A DNA stretch of 64,000 nucleotides from Diplosphaera chodatii. Taxonomy: Eukaryota > Chlorophyta > Trebouxiophyceae > Prasiolales > Stichococcaceae. The notes below the pieces were generated by a model. The model was not told where the DNA came from. It saw only the letters and a list, made by a program, of their open reading frames with translations, and did not search any database. The DNA lies in the NCBI GenBank assembly GCA_032358165.1, contig JAALGY010000023.1, positions 2,480,001 to 2,544,000 of the forward strand, written 5' to 3'. Numbering within the stretch: position 1 is the first letter of the stretch; every line of letters begins with the position of its first letter. A program made the position numbers and the translations under genes. This document shows positions 47,387-58,500 of this stretch, in pieces.

Positions 47387-48011
47387 GTGGACCGGACATG
47401 AAAGCAGCTGAAGAGTGGGAGTTCCTCAGTTTATTTGTATATGTACCACCAAGTGCACAGGTTGATTCGGCTGGCTGAATATGCTGGTATGAAACGTATT
47501 CATAGACACATTCTTCTGTTGAATAGTCGGAGCGTCGTGCTACTTGATGTAAAAGTCCAGTTTTCAAGATAACCCGGGGTCTGTCATTCGACCTACAGAT
47601 GCCCTGTGCAACCTGGTGAAACAAGATGTTTACAAGAAGATCCGGCTGGCAAACCGTCATTTGTTCGAGTGCATGACAGCAAGCATGCCTATCACCCCAA
47701 CAAGCAGGACAATGACCCAAATATTCTGCATAACCCAATGCAGCGTCACTGAGGCGCACTGGCACGCTGTCCCGTGGTCTCAATGCTGCGCACGCCTGTG
47801 GTCGTGCCTCGACTGTGGGTTCCCAGCGACCGCCCGCTGCATAACAGGCCGGAGCGAGCCTCAGCACATCCGGATGTATCATGTGCCCACGCGGAGAATG
47901 CAGTGATCAGCATGAGGGGAGACAACCAGCTGCCATGTTAATCTGAACGCACGCTGCATGCTGCGCACAGTAAGCATGTACTGGACACGGAGCATGGAAT
48001 GCGCAACATCC
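47387..48011. other. Convergent region without a supported gene
   Basis: 625 bp. A 224-codon minus-strand open frame spans it but shows no compositional or family support. Probably 3' UTR sequence. Confidence 0.35.
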
Positions 48012-48634
48012 TCACTCTAATGACGCTTTGTAGCGGTCCTCGCCGCCCTCTTTCCGCTGTATCTCGCCCAGCAGCACTGCCAGCCGCTCCTTGTTGGCAC
48101 GCGCCATCACCTGTTCGCCCCCAAATGTGCCTCACCACGGCTCGCATGCTCAAGCAACACAACCTAGTATTGGGCAAGTGTGTCGTTGCAGAGCTACGTG
48201 ATCTTGAGGCCGAGCTGCAAGTGAATGCGCTGTAGCACTGTCACATGCTGCACTGTACAAGTACCATCCATCCACCTGATGGTCGGTGGTCATACGCCTT
48301 CTCAGCTTCTCCTCCAGGGAGTTTTGCGGAACGCCTGCTGCCTGCTGCTCTTTTGGGCCCAGCATCTCCCCATTGGTGCCCTGCCATGCACGAGCTGCTT
48401 GACCAGCGTGTCACTGACAACTGGTGCATTGCACGGCTGCCACTGACAGCAAGGCAGCACTACAGGCGGTTGCCATCTTTGAAATACAGACGGGCTTACC
48501 AGCATCACAAATTTGCCAGCATACCAGGACCCCGCGCAGACTACAGCGGTGAAACCCGCCATTGCCAGCGGCGACTGCTTTGTGATGGCCACGATACGGC
48601 GCCATGTTCTGCTCTTCTCGTAGATGAAACTCAT
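48012..48634 (-). CDS. Small conserved single-span membrane protein
   Basis: Three exons give about 112 residues. Exon 1 starts at ATG 48634: MSFIYEKSRTWRRIVAITKQ followed by a hydrophobic helix SPLAMAGFTAVVCAGSWYAG. Exon 2 (near 48390-48287) reads GTNGEMLGPKEQQAAGVPQN and SLEEKLRRRMTTDHQ. Exon 3 reads VMARANKERLAVLLGEIQRK and GGEDRYKASLE before TGA at 48012-48014. A short N-terminal span followed by a charged helix with the xANKERLxxLLxEI pattern resembles small uncharacterised proteins of plants and algae, possibly mitochondrial. The function is unknown. The splice phases agree at both joins. Confidence 0.7.
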
Positions 48635-49111
48635 CTGTATGTCACCACGCTGTACCTATCCCACCACCATGACCATGTATAGGTGCGCTGCAGAACGAAG
48701 ATGCGGAGAACGAAGGTGCTGCCTGGTGGTTGACCGCTGTGCAAAGAGAATTAGGCACTCCAAAATCGTTGAGAGTGCTAGGTCTCAAGTTTCAACCAGC
48801 CCGTTGCGTTCGCTGTGCTGCAACACGGTGCAGGAGGGTTGGCAGCAGCCAAGGTGTGGCGGTGTGTATGACGATTGATTGTTTCAGCTGATATAAGAAC
48901 TGTTGTACATGCCGAAGTAGTGAAGTGTGGCGTCGCTGGCGTGCCGAGCCGCTGCACCTCGCTTGGAGATCGTGCCTACGTGGCAGAGGGGAGATCAGGT
49001 GTCCCACAGTGCAGCTGAAGCACTCTCCATCACTTCAACGCTGTTCGCCATTGTCTGAGCTTGCTGATCGCAGTAGCGGTTGATCTGTGGCCGCATCAGA
49101 GGGTAGGCGCC
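48635..49111. promoter_or_regulatory. Divergent promoter region
   Basis: 477 bp between the small membrane protein gene (minus) and the CYP38-like gene (plus). No clear motif. The leader of the CYP38-like gene contains an open stretch in frame with it but without an ATG. Confidence 0.35.
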
Positions 49112-50467
49112 ATGTCCAGCGGAATGCTGCAGTGCAGTCCTGTCGGCAGGTGTCCCACTGCACCCTTCCAGGGCAGCACCAAGGCCCTGCGTGCAAGTGT
49201 CAGTGGTCAGGTGCACAGAAATGCCCACGAGTCGCAGCGCCCCATCTCCTGCAACGGCAATGGACAGCAGCACACCATGGTGTCTGCAGCGCAGGACTTC
49301 CTGCGTCACACGGCACTGAGCCTTGCTGCAGTTGCAGCGTTGCAGATGCCAGCTGCTGTTGGACCGGATCAGGTGGCGCTGCCAGCTCATGCGGGGCTGC
49401 TGGCAGTGGACCCCGTGAAGAATGCGCGGGCACTGTTGCGCAATTCGCTCCCGATCAAGAACGCAACCATCAGGGATATCCAGAAAAGCCTGGAGTCAGT
49501 ATCAGAGCAGCTGCGTATTCCCGGCAGCAAGTCCCTGGGGCCAATTGGTCAGTCGGTGCGCCGGGCGCAGGGGACACTGAACGCAAACAAGGGGAAGCTG
49601 GAAGCGGACTTTGCGCCAGAGCACAAACAGGAGGGCCAGCAGGCGATTGCGGCGCTGGATGCAGCGCTGAAGGACTTTGCCGCCACCGTGGATGCCAATG
49701 ACAAGCAGGCGGTGGTGGAGAAGCAGCAGGCAGCGCTGACGGCTGTCGGCAGCATCGAGGAGGCCATGGTCAAGGGCTTCCCCTTCACGGTGCCCTCCGC
49801 ATACGACAACCTGCCGCAGCTGAAGGGCCGTGCGACGGTTGAGATGGGGCTGACCTTCAAAAGTGCCCGCGACAACGGCATCAAGGGCGGCACAATGCGC
49901 ATCGTGGCGGATGGCTACAATGCGCCTGTTTCGGCCGGCAACTTCATCGACCTGGTCAGCCGCAAGTTCTATGACGGCCTGACCATCCAGCGGGCAGATG
50001 GCTTCATCGTGCAGACGGGCGACCCCGATGGCCCGGCGACAGGCTTCACTGACGAGTCGGGAAAGAACCGCACGGTGCCCTTCGAGATCATGGTGCAGGG
50101 CGATAAGGTGCCCGTGTACGAGGAGACGCTCGAGGACAACGGCCGGTTCAACGAGCAGCCAGTCCTGCCGTTCAATGCGTATGGCACGATCGCGATGGCG
50201 CGGTCCGAGTTCGAGGCGAACGATGGCTCCTCCCAGATCTTCTTTCTGCTCAAGGAGAGCGAGCTGACGCCCACAGGCAGCAACCTGCTGGACGGGCGCT
50301 TTGCAGTGTTTGCCTATGTGGTCGACAACGCTGACCTGCTGGGGGAGCTGCAGGTGGGTGACAAGATTGACTACATGAAGGTGGTGGATGGGCTGCAGAA
50401 TCTGCAGCAACCCAAGAAGGGAGCTGCGCCAGCGCTGCAGGCCGAGACTGCAGCGGCGCCCGCATAG
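49112..50467 (+). CDS. CYP38: CYP38/TLP40-like thylakoid lumen peptidyl-prolyl isomerase-type protein
   Basis: CYP38 (TLP40) is a lumenal immunophilin needed for photosystem II assembly and repair. The gene is one uninterrupted exon of 451 codons. Residues 1-65 look like a plastid transit peptide; 66-81 are hydrophobic (HTALSLAAVAALQMPAAV) and end at an AHA-type lumenal cleavage site near residue 94. The CYP38-type N-terminal helical domain follows (LLRNSLPIKNATIRDIQKSL, SLGPIGQSVRRAQGTL, EEAMVKGFPFTVPSAYDNLP). The cyclophilin-like domain starts near residue 235 (LKGRATVEMGL) and has APVSAGNFIDLVSRKFYDGL, IQRADGFIVQTGDPDGPATG, NAYGTIAMARSEFEANDGSS and LLDGRFAVFAYVVDN. As in other CYP38 proteins, the isomerase site is atypical. 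Translation upstream of 49112 is open but has no ATG. The absence of introns is unusual in this window. Confidence 0.95.
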   Translation: MSSGMLQCSPVGRCPTAPFQGSTKALRASVSGQVHRNAHESQRPISCNGNGQQHTMVSAAQDFLRHTALSLAAVAALQMPAAVGPDQVALPAHAGLLAVDPVKNARALLRNSLPIKNATIRDIQKSLESVSEQLRIPGSKSLGPIGQSVRRAQGTLNANKGKLEADFAPEHKQEGQQAIAALDAALKDFAATVDANDKQAVVEKQQAALTAVGSIEEAMVKGFPFTVPSAYDNLPQLKGRATVEMGLTFKSARDNGIKGGTMRIVADGYNAPVSAGNFIDLVSRKFYDGLTIQRADGFIVQTGDPDGPATGFTDESGKNRTVPFEIMVQGDKVPVYEETLEDNGRFNEQPVLPFNAYGTIAMARSEFEANDGSSQIFFLLKESELTPTGSNLLDGRFAVFAYVVDNADLLGELQVGDKIDYMKVVDGLQNLQQPKKGAAPALQAETAAAPA

Positions 50468-50863
50468 CTGAAATAAGCAGCACCGTGATGGCCACTTGGG
50501 GCCGCGGCCCGAAGCTGCTTGTCACATCGGTTGGATGGTGGATACCATCAGAGACTTCTGCAGTGAACTGATGAGAGAATCACCAGCTGAGCACAGTTTT
50601 GGGATGTATTGGATGCAACTGGACATCTATTGCAGCGTGCGCTTGCAGAGCATCCAAGCAACAAGCGCATTTTGTCGGACTAAACTGCCTGCAGTGCCCA
50701 GTCTTCTCAGCTCAAGCTGCCCATTGCCACATGCTGGAAAACAATATTGGGTGCAACAACAATGTAGCGCAGGACAATACTTGGTACGAGGTTTGCTCTG
50801 CCTGCTGCTATATGAAACTGCAGGTTGAATACGCAGCGCTATGTCATATGCGGCAGCTTCAGG
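50468..50863. other. Convergent 3' region
   Basis: 396 bp between converging stops. It is AT-richer than the exons. No gene is seen. Confidence 0.35.
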
Positions 50864-52160
50864 TCAGTGTTCCTTAGGACCATGAGCTTGATCTGCAATA
50901 CACAGCAGATATCGAATCAACGACCGAAGTGCAGTGTGCTCTAGCCAAGTAGGTGTGTCGTGCACACACAATATCAGGAGGAGTGAGGTGCTGGGCATCT
51001 GAGCAAGCAAGCAGACGGCATCACTCCAAACTCTAACCTTCTCGAGGGCATCAATAGCGCCCTCAGCTGCGATGTGTTCTGGACCCTTCTCGCCTTTCTT
51101 GTACAGCTGAATGGTTGGCATTTTCTGCAGGGAACAGCTGCACTGATCACTCTACAGGCTCGCAGATTCTTACTGCAGCGCATCTGGATCAGCCCAAAAG
51201 ACACAAGGTATGTGCCATGCTACAGGAAGGAGACGTGTGAACACACCTTCACACCCGCCTTCTTGATGACAGCAGATGGCACCGCATTGACATCGACGAA
51301 CAGGATGTGCAGGCTGCGTCAATGGAGACACAGTGATCATGCTTCGACTCACCAGGCTCAGATGTCTGACGGTCTGCAAGCAACATTGTGCCTATGACGG
51401 AGACAGCTGTGCATAGCACAACAGCAGGAACAGCAGGCATCTCAGTGCGCACTCTGGAAAGTCCTCGCGGAGCATGCGCTCCAGCTTGGGCTTCAGGTAG
51501 ATGCATTTGCGGCACCACCTCGCCATGAAGTCCACAACCACCACTGCAACAGGATAGGTCTGCTCTGATGGGGAGGATGCAGAAGGCTGCAGGCCTTGGC
51601 GCCATTGGTTGACGGTCAGACAGCAGCATCAGTCAACGACAGAGTTGCACGCAATTACAGTGATGCATCGCATCTGTCAACTCACGGTCATGCGAGTTGA
51701 TAGCGCTGTCAAATTCCTCCTCTGTTGTGACCTGCAGGTAAGCAGGTACTGCCATTTAGCCGCGGGCGTGACAAGCATCGCATGGTCTAACAAACCTGCA
51801 TGATTTGTTCGACTAACCACGCATACCATCGTACTCTGGCCAGCGATAAGCCATGGCATGCATATACATGCTCCGGCATACCACTGGCAGTGTTGTGTCG
51901 CCAGAAACTGATGCTGTCTGCTGCAACGCCGCCCTCTGCCGGTGCCATGCGCTGGGATGCCGCCTGCCGAAACGGAGGCCTCTGCTACTCTGTTGTGAAA
52001 GGCTGCAAACGCTGCTGCTGTGGCTGCTGCTATGCAGGCAGAGTCCGCTGCGCCGCTGCTGAACCTGAGGGCATGCCGCAGCCTGCGACCCTGCGTCGGC
52101 CCCCGGCCTGCATGCAAGGCTGTGCTGACACGTCCTGGCTGCCAGCGCGCAGGCTGCCAT
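50864..52160 (-). CDS. Plastid thioredoxin-like protein of the WCRKC type
   Basis: WCRKC proteins are plastid thioredoxins that differ from the usual WCGPC. Six exons give about 199 residues. Exon 1 (52160-51882, 93 codons) is a Ser/Arg/Ala-rich transit peptide. Exon 2 starts at 51731 ([15 protein letters not shown]) and ends in phase 1. Exon 3 carries [20 protein letters not shown] with the redox cysteines and a helix ([10 protein letters not shown]). Exon 4 ([20 protein letters not shown]) follows, then exon 5 with the cis-proline motif [13 protein letters not shown] (near 51122) and [11 protein letters not shown]. The short last exon IKLMVLRNT ends in TGA at 50864. All phases agree. Assignment to the WCRKC family rests on the motif, transit peptide and length. 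It is divergent from ELP4 with a 432 bp gap. Confidence 0.9.
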
Positions 52161-52592
52161 CGACGAATTTGGTGGCTGGATCAGGCCTGTTAGGATTCGA
52201 GGTGGTGTCCCGCAGCGCTAACCAGCGCAAGCAATGAGCAGCCACCGAAAGCTCAAGCACCGCCGTGAAAGTGTTGTCTTCTTATGTCTGAACAACAGCA
52301 AACAGGTGATGTCATAGACATGCTGCACCTGGAAAGATGTAGCGTTTGGCAAGCCCTACATCTTTCTTGGCATGCACCGTGCAAGACAACAACCGCTAAA
52401 CGTCTCCGCAACAGGTGTTTCCTGCATTGCATCTAGCAGCCGCATGCGCCGCGCAGGGTGTCCCACGCTCAGGCGGCAGTTCTGACTGGCACTCGCCGAC
52501 ACATGGGCATGTTCAGCGCCACTACGGCCATGGCAGAGCATCGTCCAGATCATCACAGTGCATGAGTGTCTGTGCTGTACTCGCGACGTAGG
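52161..52592. promoter_or_regulatory. Divergent promoter region with a hairpin
   Basis: 432 bp between the thioredoxin (minus) and ELP4 (plus) starts. It contains an inverted repeat at 52332-52366 and otherwise no recognisable motif. Confidence 0.4.
52332..52366. repeat. Inverted repeat, 11 bp stem and 13-base loop
   Basis: GAAAGATGTAG at 52332-52342 pairs exactly with CTACATCTTTC at 52356-52366. It lies roughly midway between two divergent start codons, so it could be a palindromic binding site or a leader hairpin. Confidence 0.6.
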
Positions 52593-55126
52593 ATGAAGGG
52601 CAGCAGCTTCGTCAGGCGGGGCCCAGCTGTCAAGCGAGGTGATGTCGAAACTGCTCTCACAAGCAGGTCCTGTTTCCGAGCGGCGGCATGCGACCTGCTG
52701 CTTTCCTGCCTTCCTCAGGATACAGCGTTATATACAGATGTCGTGAAACTGCAATCCGTGTCCTTGGCTTGCAGAACCAGGCACGCTGCCGGGCCCTTAT
52801 GGCCAGGTGCTCGTGTCGACTGGGCTGGCGGATATGGATCGGCTGCTAGGAGGCGGCCTGCCGCTGGGAAGCCTGCTGCTGATACTGGAGGACTCGCCGC
52901 CAGAGGTGCGAAGGAGGATCTCACACTGACTGTTCATAGTTTTGCACTGGCGGATGCTCGGCAAAGTCTGGAACATGCTCCTGGTTGCAGACTTCTGCTG
53001 GTCGATCGTGGCTGCAGGTTGCCGCCATGTTGCTGCGGTACTTCCTGGCGGAGGGCGTGGCGGCGGGCCATGCCTGCCGCTGGGCGGCGCCAGCAGAGTT
53101 GCCGGACGACCAGCTGTGGCTGCCGCATCAAAGCGCACAGTCAGCCCAGCAGCGGCAGCAGGGCTCTGCGGCTGTGAATGGGAGCTGCCAGCAGCAGCCT
53201 GGTAGCATAGCAGCAGGAGATAGCTCCAGGCCGCAACAGCAACAGCAGCAGCAGGACCACCTGCGGATCGCCTGGCAGTACAGGCGATACATGGGCGGGC
53301 GTGCTGATGCTGCGCACGCCCCGCACCCGGCGCAACAGACCGCATCTGCGAGGTGCTGACAGTGCATTCAGCAGGATGCACACTTCCGGTGCATGCTGCG
53401 CTGTGCCACAACGAGTTCTTACAGCTGCAGTCATGACCGGCATCTCGTGCAAAGCTTGCTACGGGTGATACTGCCGGTTTCATCTGTTGCTCTGCATTGT
53501 GACATGCACAGGCACAAAGGTGCGTTTCCAGCTGTTACCATGGCAGCAACACCTGTCGCCTCTGGCTGGTGCCACACCTTCGACCTAAGCACATCGCAGC
53601 CAGCTGCTGACCTGGCCCCTGCCCTGGTGAGCCTTTGCTGATGTCTGTTGGTTAGCACAACGCTGATGACCAGCTGGCACACTTGTCGGAGTCTGCCGAA
53701 TGGCACCAAAACCGAGACATGCTATGCAGCTGTCTTCACCTCGCGGAATGCACATCGTCCAGGAGGTCAGCCGCCACAGCAGCGCAGCAGACGTTGCCGC
53801 TCTGGCGGTGCCGCCCGCCGCCTGCGAGCCCGGCATCAGGCGCCTCGCGGTGCAGTCCCTGGGCCGCAGCGCTGCTGCTGGCGGATCCAGTGGTGCCGGT
53901 GCCAGCAAGCCGCCCTCTGCCGCTCTCGTCACCGGCGCTACGGAGCACCACGGAGGCTTGCCACAGGGTGCAAACCGGGCGGCCGGGGTGGTGCGGGCGC
54001 TGCATGCGCTGAAGCGCGCCGCCCGGTGCAGCCGCTGCGTCGTGGTGGTCACTGTGCCAGCAGGTGCCTATCCCCTTCGTGTTGAACTGCATTTCAGAAA
54101 AGCGTCCTGCAGTGCTGTGCCTACTCGCTTGACATCGCTCCGCATGTACCAGACATGCCGACAGGTACTAGATTGTGCTCACCTGGTGTGGGCTGCAACC
54201 GTGCAGCTGATTTTGAGCCAGCGCTGGCGGTGCGGCTGCAGCACATGGCGGATGGGGTGGTGGCACTGGAGGCCATTGCGCCGGACGCGCAGCTGCTGCA
54301 GATCCTGCCAGAGCCTGACACGTGCGTGCTGACTCTGCAGGCCTGCGCGGTCTTGTGCTGCCTGAACTGGGTTGGCTGCTGCAGGAAGTAGGTTAGCTTG
54401 CAGGCTTGGTCGACTGTGGCATCCCCATGGGCTGAGGATGGTGCAAGGGTCCACAGCCACAACACTCAGGCTGATTCGGAGCATTTGTGGTTTCAGGTGC
54501 CGCGGGATGCTGCGCGTTGTGAAGCTGCCGGGCATGGGTGCGCTGGCGGCGCCCCACCCTGAGGTGGACTTGCTGCTGGTCAGGTGCGGCTTCAGACTGT
54601 AGATGGAACCCGTCAGGGCCTCTTCAACCTGCATCATCTGAGGTCTGTGCCCCAGCATTGCGGCTGTTTGCGAGGTATCGTGGGCCCATGTCTCGCTGGG
54701 TCAGAGCCACCACACTAGCCACCTTGCACCTTGCTGCAGGCGGCTGGCCCAATGTCTGGCGCTGCAGCCGGTGGACGTCGACCCAGATGCAGCAGATGCG
54801 CTGCTGGAGGCGCAACAGAGCGATGCGGCTTCAGACGTCAAGGACGTGCAGGTACGTGCTGGCGTTGCATCGCCGTGCAGTGCTAGCTGGCGCCGTGCGT
54901 TGTGGGAGTTTCGTGATCGTAACATCAATGGACCTGGTATGAATGGTGCACGGCAGTGTACATTGCACAGGGATGACGTGAAATGTGTCAGTGCTGCTCG
55001 TAGGATGATTTGGACGATGACGAAAGCGACAGTGTCAACACGATTGGTATGGGCACCGGCACTGGAGGCATGCTGTGTGGCGGCGGCGGCAGGCCAGGCA
55101 ATGCACCAAACCCTCTGGATTTCTGA
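52593..55126 (+). CDS. ELP4: Elongator complex protein 4
   Basis: ELP4 forms, with ELP5 and ELP6, the RecA-like ring of Elongator, which works in tRNA wobble-uridine modification. Exon 1 from ATG 52593 (MKGSSFVRRGPAVKR) ends in phase 1 and joins 52775-52905: PGTLPGPYGQVLVSTGLADM, DRLLGGGLPLGSLLLILEDS. The loop lacks the Walker A lysine, as expected for this degenerate RecA family. Exon 3 (AAMLLRYFLAEGVAAGHACR) contains a Gln-rich insert and ends DHLRIAWQYRRYM, the conserved motif. Later: GWCHTFDLSTSQPAADLAPA (near 53560), GMHIVQEVSRHSS (53749), VRALHALKRAARCSRCVVVV (near 53990), VRLQHMADGVVALEAIAPDA (54231), MLRVVKLPGMGALAAPHPEV (54510), and RRLAQCLALQPVDVDPDAAD (54745). A final acidic and Gly-rich exon (DDLDDDESDSVNTIG) ends NAPNPLDF, TGA at 55124. 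Exon borders in the 53,300-53,550 stretch are approximate. Confidence 0.93.
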
Positions 55127-55547
55127 GCCTTCAGTCTGGCTGCATGCATTTCGCAACATTCGGTGTGCACCCTCATCGCAAGATTCAGCATCGTGGCTTA
55201 TTGTACGTATTGATTGGCATTTGTTACAAAACTTGGAGGAATCCCTCCCAAACGATGTATGCACAATGCAGCCGCATGCATGCACACCGTCAATGGCTGA
55301 TGCCAAGGCAGACCGGGTTCAAACCATGGAAGTCCTACAAACGCCCTAGTCGAGCCAAGAATATGAGACACCCGTGTGTCACGCCTGCTGTTCCACACGC
55401 CTGCTGTTTCCCCAGCACCAGCTGGCGCCCTTCATCCACTGTTCGACCCCTGCCTGTCAGCCATGCTGCTCCCAGCTGCCAGTTACTCCCAGCTTCCAGT
55501 TACGCTGGGTGGCCCCGATGCAGCTCGCACCCTTCCCCTCCCATTCT
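55127..55547. other. Convergent 3' region
   Basis: 421 bp between the ELP4 stop and the stop of the minus-strand LEA-like gene. A short near-repeat (CCCAGCTGCCAGTTAC / CCCAGCTTCCAGTTAC) lies near 55475-55505. No gene is seen. Confidence 0.35.
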
Positions 55548-58500
55548 TCAAGCCGTCGCCGAGTGGTACTTCTCCTGCACCCAGTGATGACACGTGTTCG
55601 TCACGGGAACGAGCAGCCAGCTCAGGCGATGACACCCGTGCACATGCCTCCAGGTCTTCCACAGCCATTCCTTCCAGAGCCATGCCAAGGCGGCAACATC
55701 ACTCAGGTACATGCGCATGTGAGTGGCACAACGCTTGCAGACCAAGGCATGGTGACACTGGGGGCCGGCGCGAGCAGGCTGCCCAAAACCCTGGGCTACC
55801 TGGGCGCGGTGCTTGGCCTCCTGCGCGGTCTCGGCGGTCGCGTCCGCGGCGCGGCGGGCGGCCTCCTGGGCGCGGTGCGCCGCCGCCTCTGCCGTGACTC
55901 CCACACCCCCTGTCGCGCGCCTGGCCGCATCCGCTGCCGCCTGCACGCAGTTCAGAGCAGTAAACTCACATGCATGCAGTGTCCGAAACAAAGCACGCAA
56001 GCAGGGAACTGGCGGGTTGGCAACACCCCGAACATTTGCATGTCGGCATGCATGCCCTGGAGCTCATGAGCGAGCAGCACGACATGGATGCGGACATGCA
56101 AGGTGTGGGCAACGGAACAGCACCTGGCCTCCCTCTCCGCTTGCCTGGTAGGCCGCATCGGCCTTGGCCTTTGCCGCAGCTGCCACGTCCCCAGACTTCT
56201 CATAGCCAGCCTGCGCATACTCCTGCATATGCAGCAATGTTATCCGGGGTCATGTTTCACCCCTTGACCATCAGTGCCGTGCACACTGGATCGCAGAGCC
56301 TGCCTTTCTGACGAAGCAGTGCGCGGGCTTAGCGCTGTGCGTCAGAAACAGCAAGCCACCTGTGCGGTGCCGGCAGCGTCCTTGGAGGCGTCGTAGGCGC
56401 GGCCAGCGGCGTCCTTGGTGGCGTCGTAGGTCTCAGACGCGCCGCTGGCGGCGCGGCTGCCCATGTCCCCGGCAGCAGCGGCTGCGCCCTGACCAGCACG
56501 GGCGCCAGCCCTGCCATCACACCAGCGCAGCTTAGGGACCAGGAGGCGCGTCACAAGCAGGCTAGAGTAGAATATGTAGCTGGGCAGAATGAGCGTCCAA
56601 GATGACAGGCCAGCACCTATTGGCCTGCTGGCCATGCCACACCGTCACAGACACGACCAGAGTACCAGGTTGCATGTGCACAGCGTTGCAGCTACCTGAC
56701 GCCAGATGCAGCGCTGCCTGCAGCAGCCTTGGCAGCCTCGTATGCCTCGCTGGCGGCCTGCACATTCCGTGCCTATCGGTCATGGCCCACACCAGAGTAC
56801 ACAGCTGCAGGGGCTGTACATGAGACACAGCAGATCGCAGGTGCTTCACACGCTCACATATGGCGAGGTCCTCTCTACAGATGTGTACAGGCAGCATGGG
56901 GTGCAGAACATCACGCACGTTGCCAGCATGGTCGTAGGCGACACCGCCGGCGCGCTTGGCGTCATCGTAGTGCTTCTCGGTGGGTGTCTTGGATGGGCCG
57001 CTCAGCACGTGCATCAGCTTCTGCCAGATGCTCTGCAGCACAAAGAGAGTCAAGGTTGTCAGCTGCAAATTCGATGATGTGACAGACCTGCCAGCAAGAT
57101 TCTAATTGATGCCACACTAGCAGAGAGGTTGCCAACTTGTGACAAAGACTGTACCCACGAAGAGTGCATGTGTGTTGGACAGCGATGAACACAGGCGTAT
57201 GAACATGCAACCTTTCAGACGACAGAGCAGCGCAGAACAGGGGCAGGATGCTAGGCTAGTGGCTGTGATTAGAGCGCTGCTATATTGCAGCACTGCAGCG
57301 CAGAGCAGACAGGACTGCGAGGCAGGCGTTTAGATGGACGACAGACCAGTACACATGCAGCTCTGATGTGACTCTGACCGGATGCGCGCGCACCTGCTTG
57401 GAGTTGTACTCGGCGCGCCACTGGGCCTCGGAGGCGATCAGGCGCTGGCGCTCGGCCTCCTGCTCTGCGCGCGACTTCATGCCAAAGAACAGCTTCTTGA
57501 TCTTGTCGGGCACGCCCTGCGCCTGCAGGACACAGCAGCAACAACGCCGGGTTACCCCAGTCGAGCAGCACCAATGGAGTAGCTAATGCAGTAGTGCGCT
57601 CGGGCCTTGCCCAGATCAAGCAGTCAGCAGGCTGGCAATGAGCACCTGGTCCTTGGCCTGGCCGGCGGCATCGTAGGTGGCGTCAGCAGCCTGCTGCGCG
57701 GTCTGCTTGGCGTAGTCCGCGGAGCCCTGCGCCTTGTCCTTGCCCTGCGCATACGCCGCCTCCGCCTGCATTGGTGGAAAACCCCATAGAAAAGCATGCC
57801 AACAGCTCTTCCACAGGACCTTTCCAGGTGCTGGTCGAAGAAGTCATCTATGTATCAGTGGCAAGTGATGCCACTGATTGCAGACCACACGCTGGCACCG
57901 CACACGCTGCACAGCAGCAGCGTGTGGGGCGGTGATGCAAGGGGGCGAGATCAGTGGCACCTGCACTTGCCGCACAGGCTTGCGTGTGACAAAGGCCTTG
58001 GCCTGGTCCCACAATGTGGGCTCCGGCAGCGTCTGCAGAAGCAAAGACAGCAGACGTGAGCAGCAGCAAACAGGCACCTTCTGGCTTCTGCCGCAGCTGC
58101 ACAGCGGCCTCTCCACTGGTGGGACTGGCACCTGGTCCCCCTGCTGTCATGCACAGCAGCACCACGCCATGCAGGACACAGTTCGAATGCGCCACTGATA
58201 GGTGAGTACCCATTCACCTGGCGGGTGCCGTGCTCGGCGTAGCCCTTCACCTCCTCCCACGACGGGATGGCCTTCCAGTAGTCTGACGGCTGCGCCTCGC
58301 CGCCCAGGAAGGCATACCGGCCCCGCTCGATGAGGCTGTGGGTCTGCAGAGGTCACCGCGACCGAGGCATGAGCACCATGTCAGGGTAAACTAAAGATCG
58401 CAGGAGGGGGACGATGGCTGGCATGCGCAACAGGAGAGCTGGTAAACTGCCACACTTTCGTAGTGTGTTGCTGGCCGTTGCAGCCAGCTCTGGCTGCGAT

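Noticed and set aside
47208..47882. 224-codon minus-strand open frame in a convergent region
   Set aside because: Cys/His/Arg-rich composition without family resemblance, and no splice partner. Long chance frames are common in GC-rich DNA.
49502..50410. 302-codon minus-strand frame opposite CYP38
   Set aside because: Antisense shadow of a strongly conserved coding sequence.
52775..52905. RecA/RAD51-type recombinase
   Set aside because: The loop GGGLPLGSLL lacks the Walker lysine, and the IAWQYRRYM motif and PLDF ending identify ELP4.
57901..57926. Intronic inverted repeat as a transposon end
   Set aside because: The stem is only 10 bp with a six-base loop and there is no second end, so it is more likely a simple hairpin.
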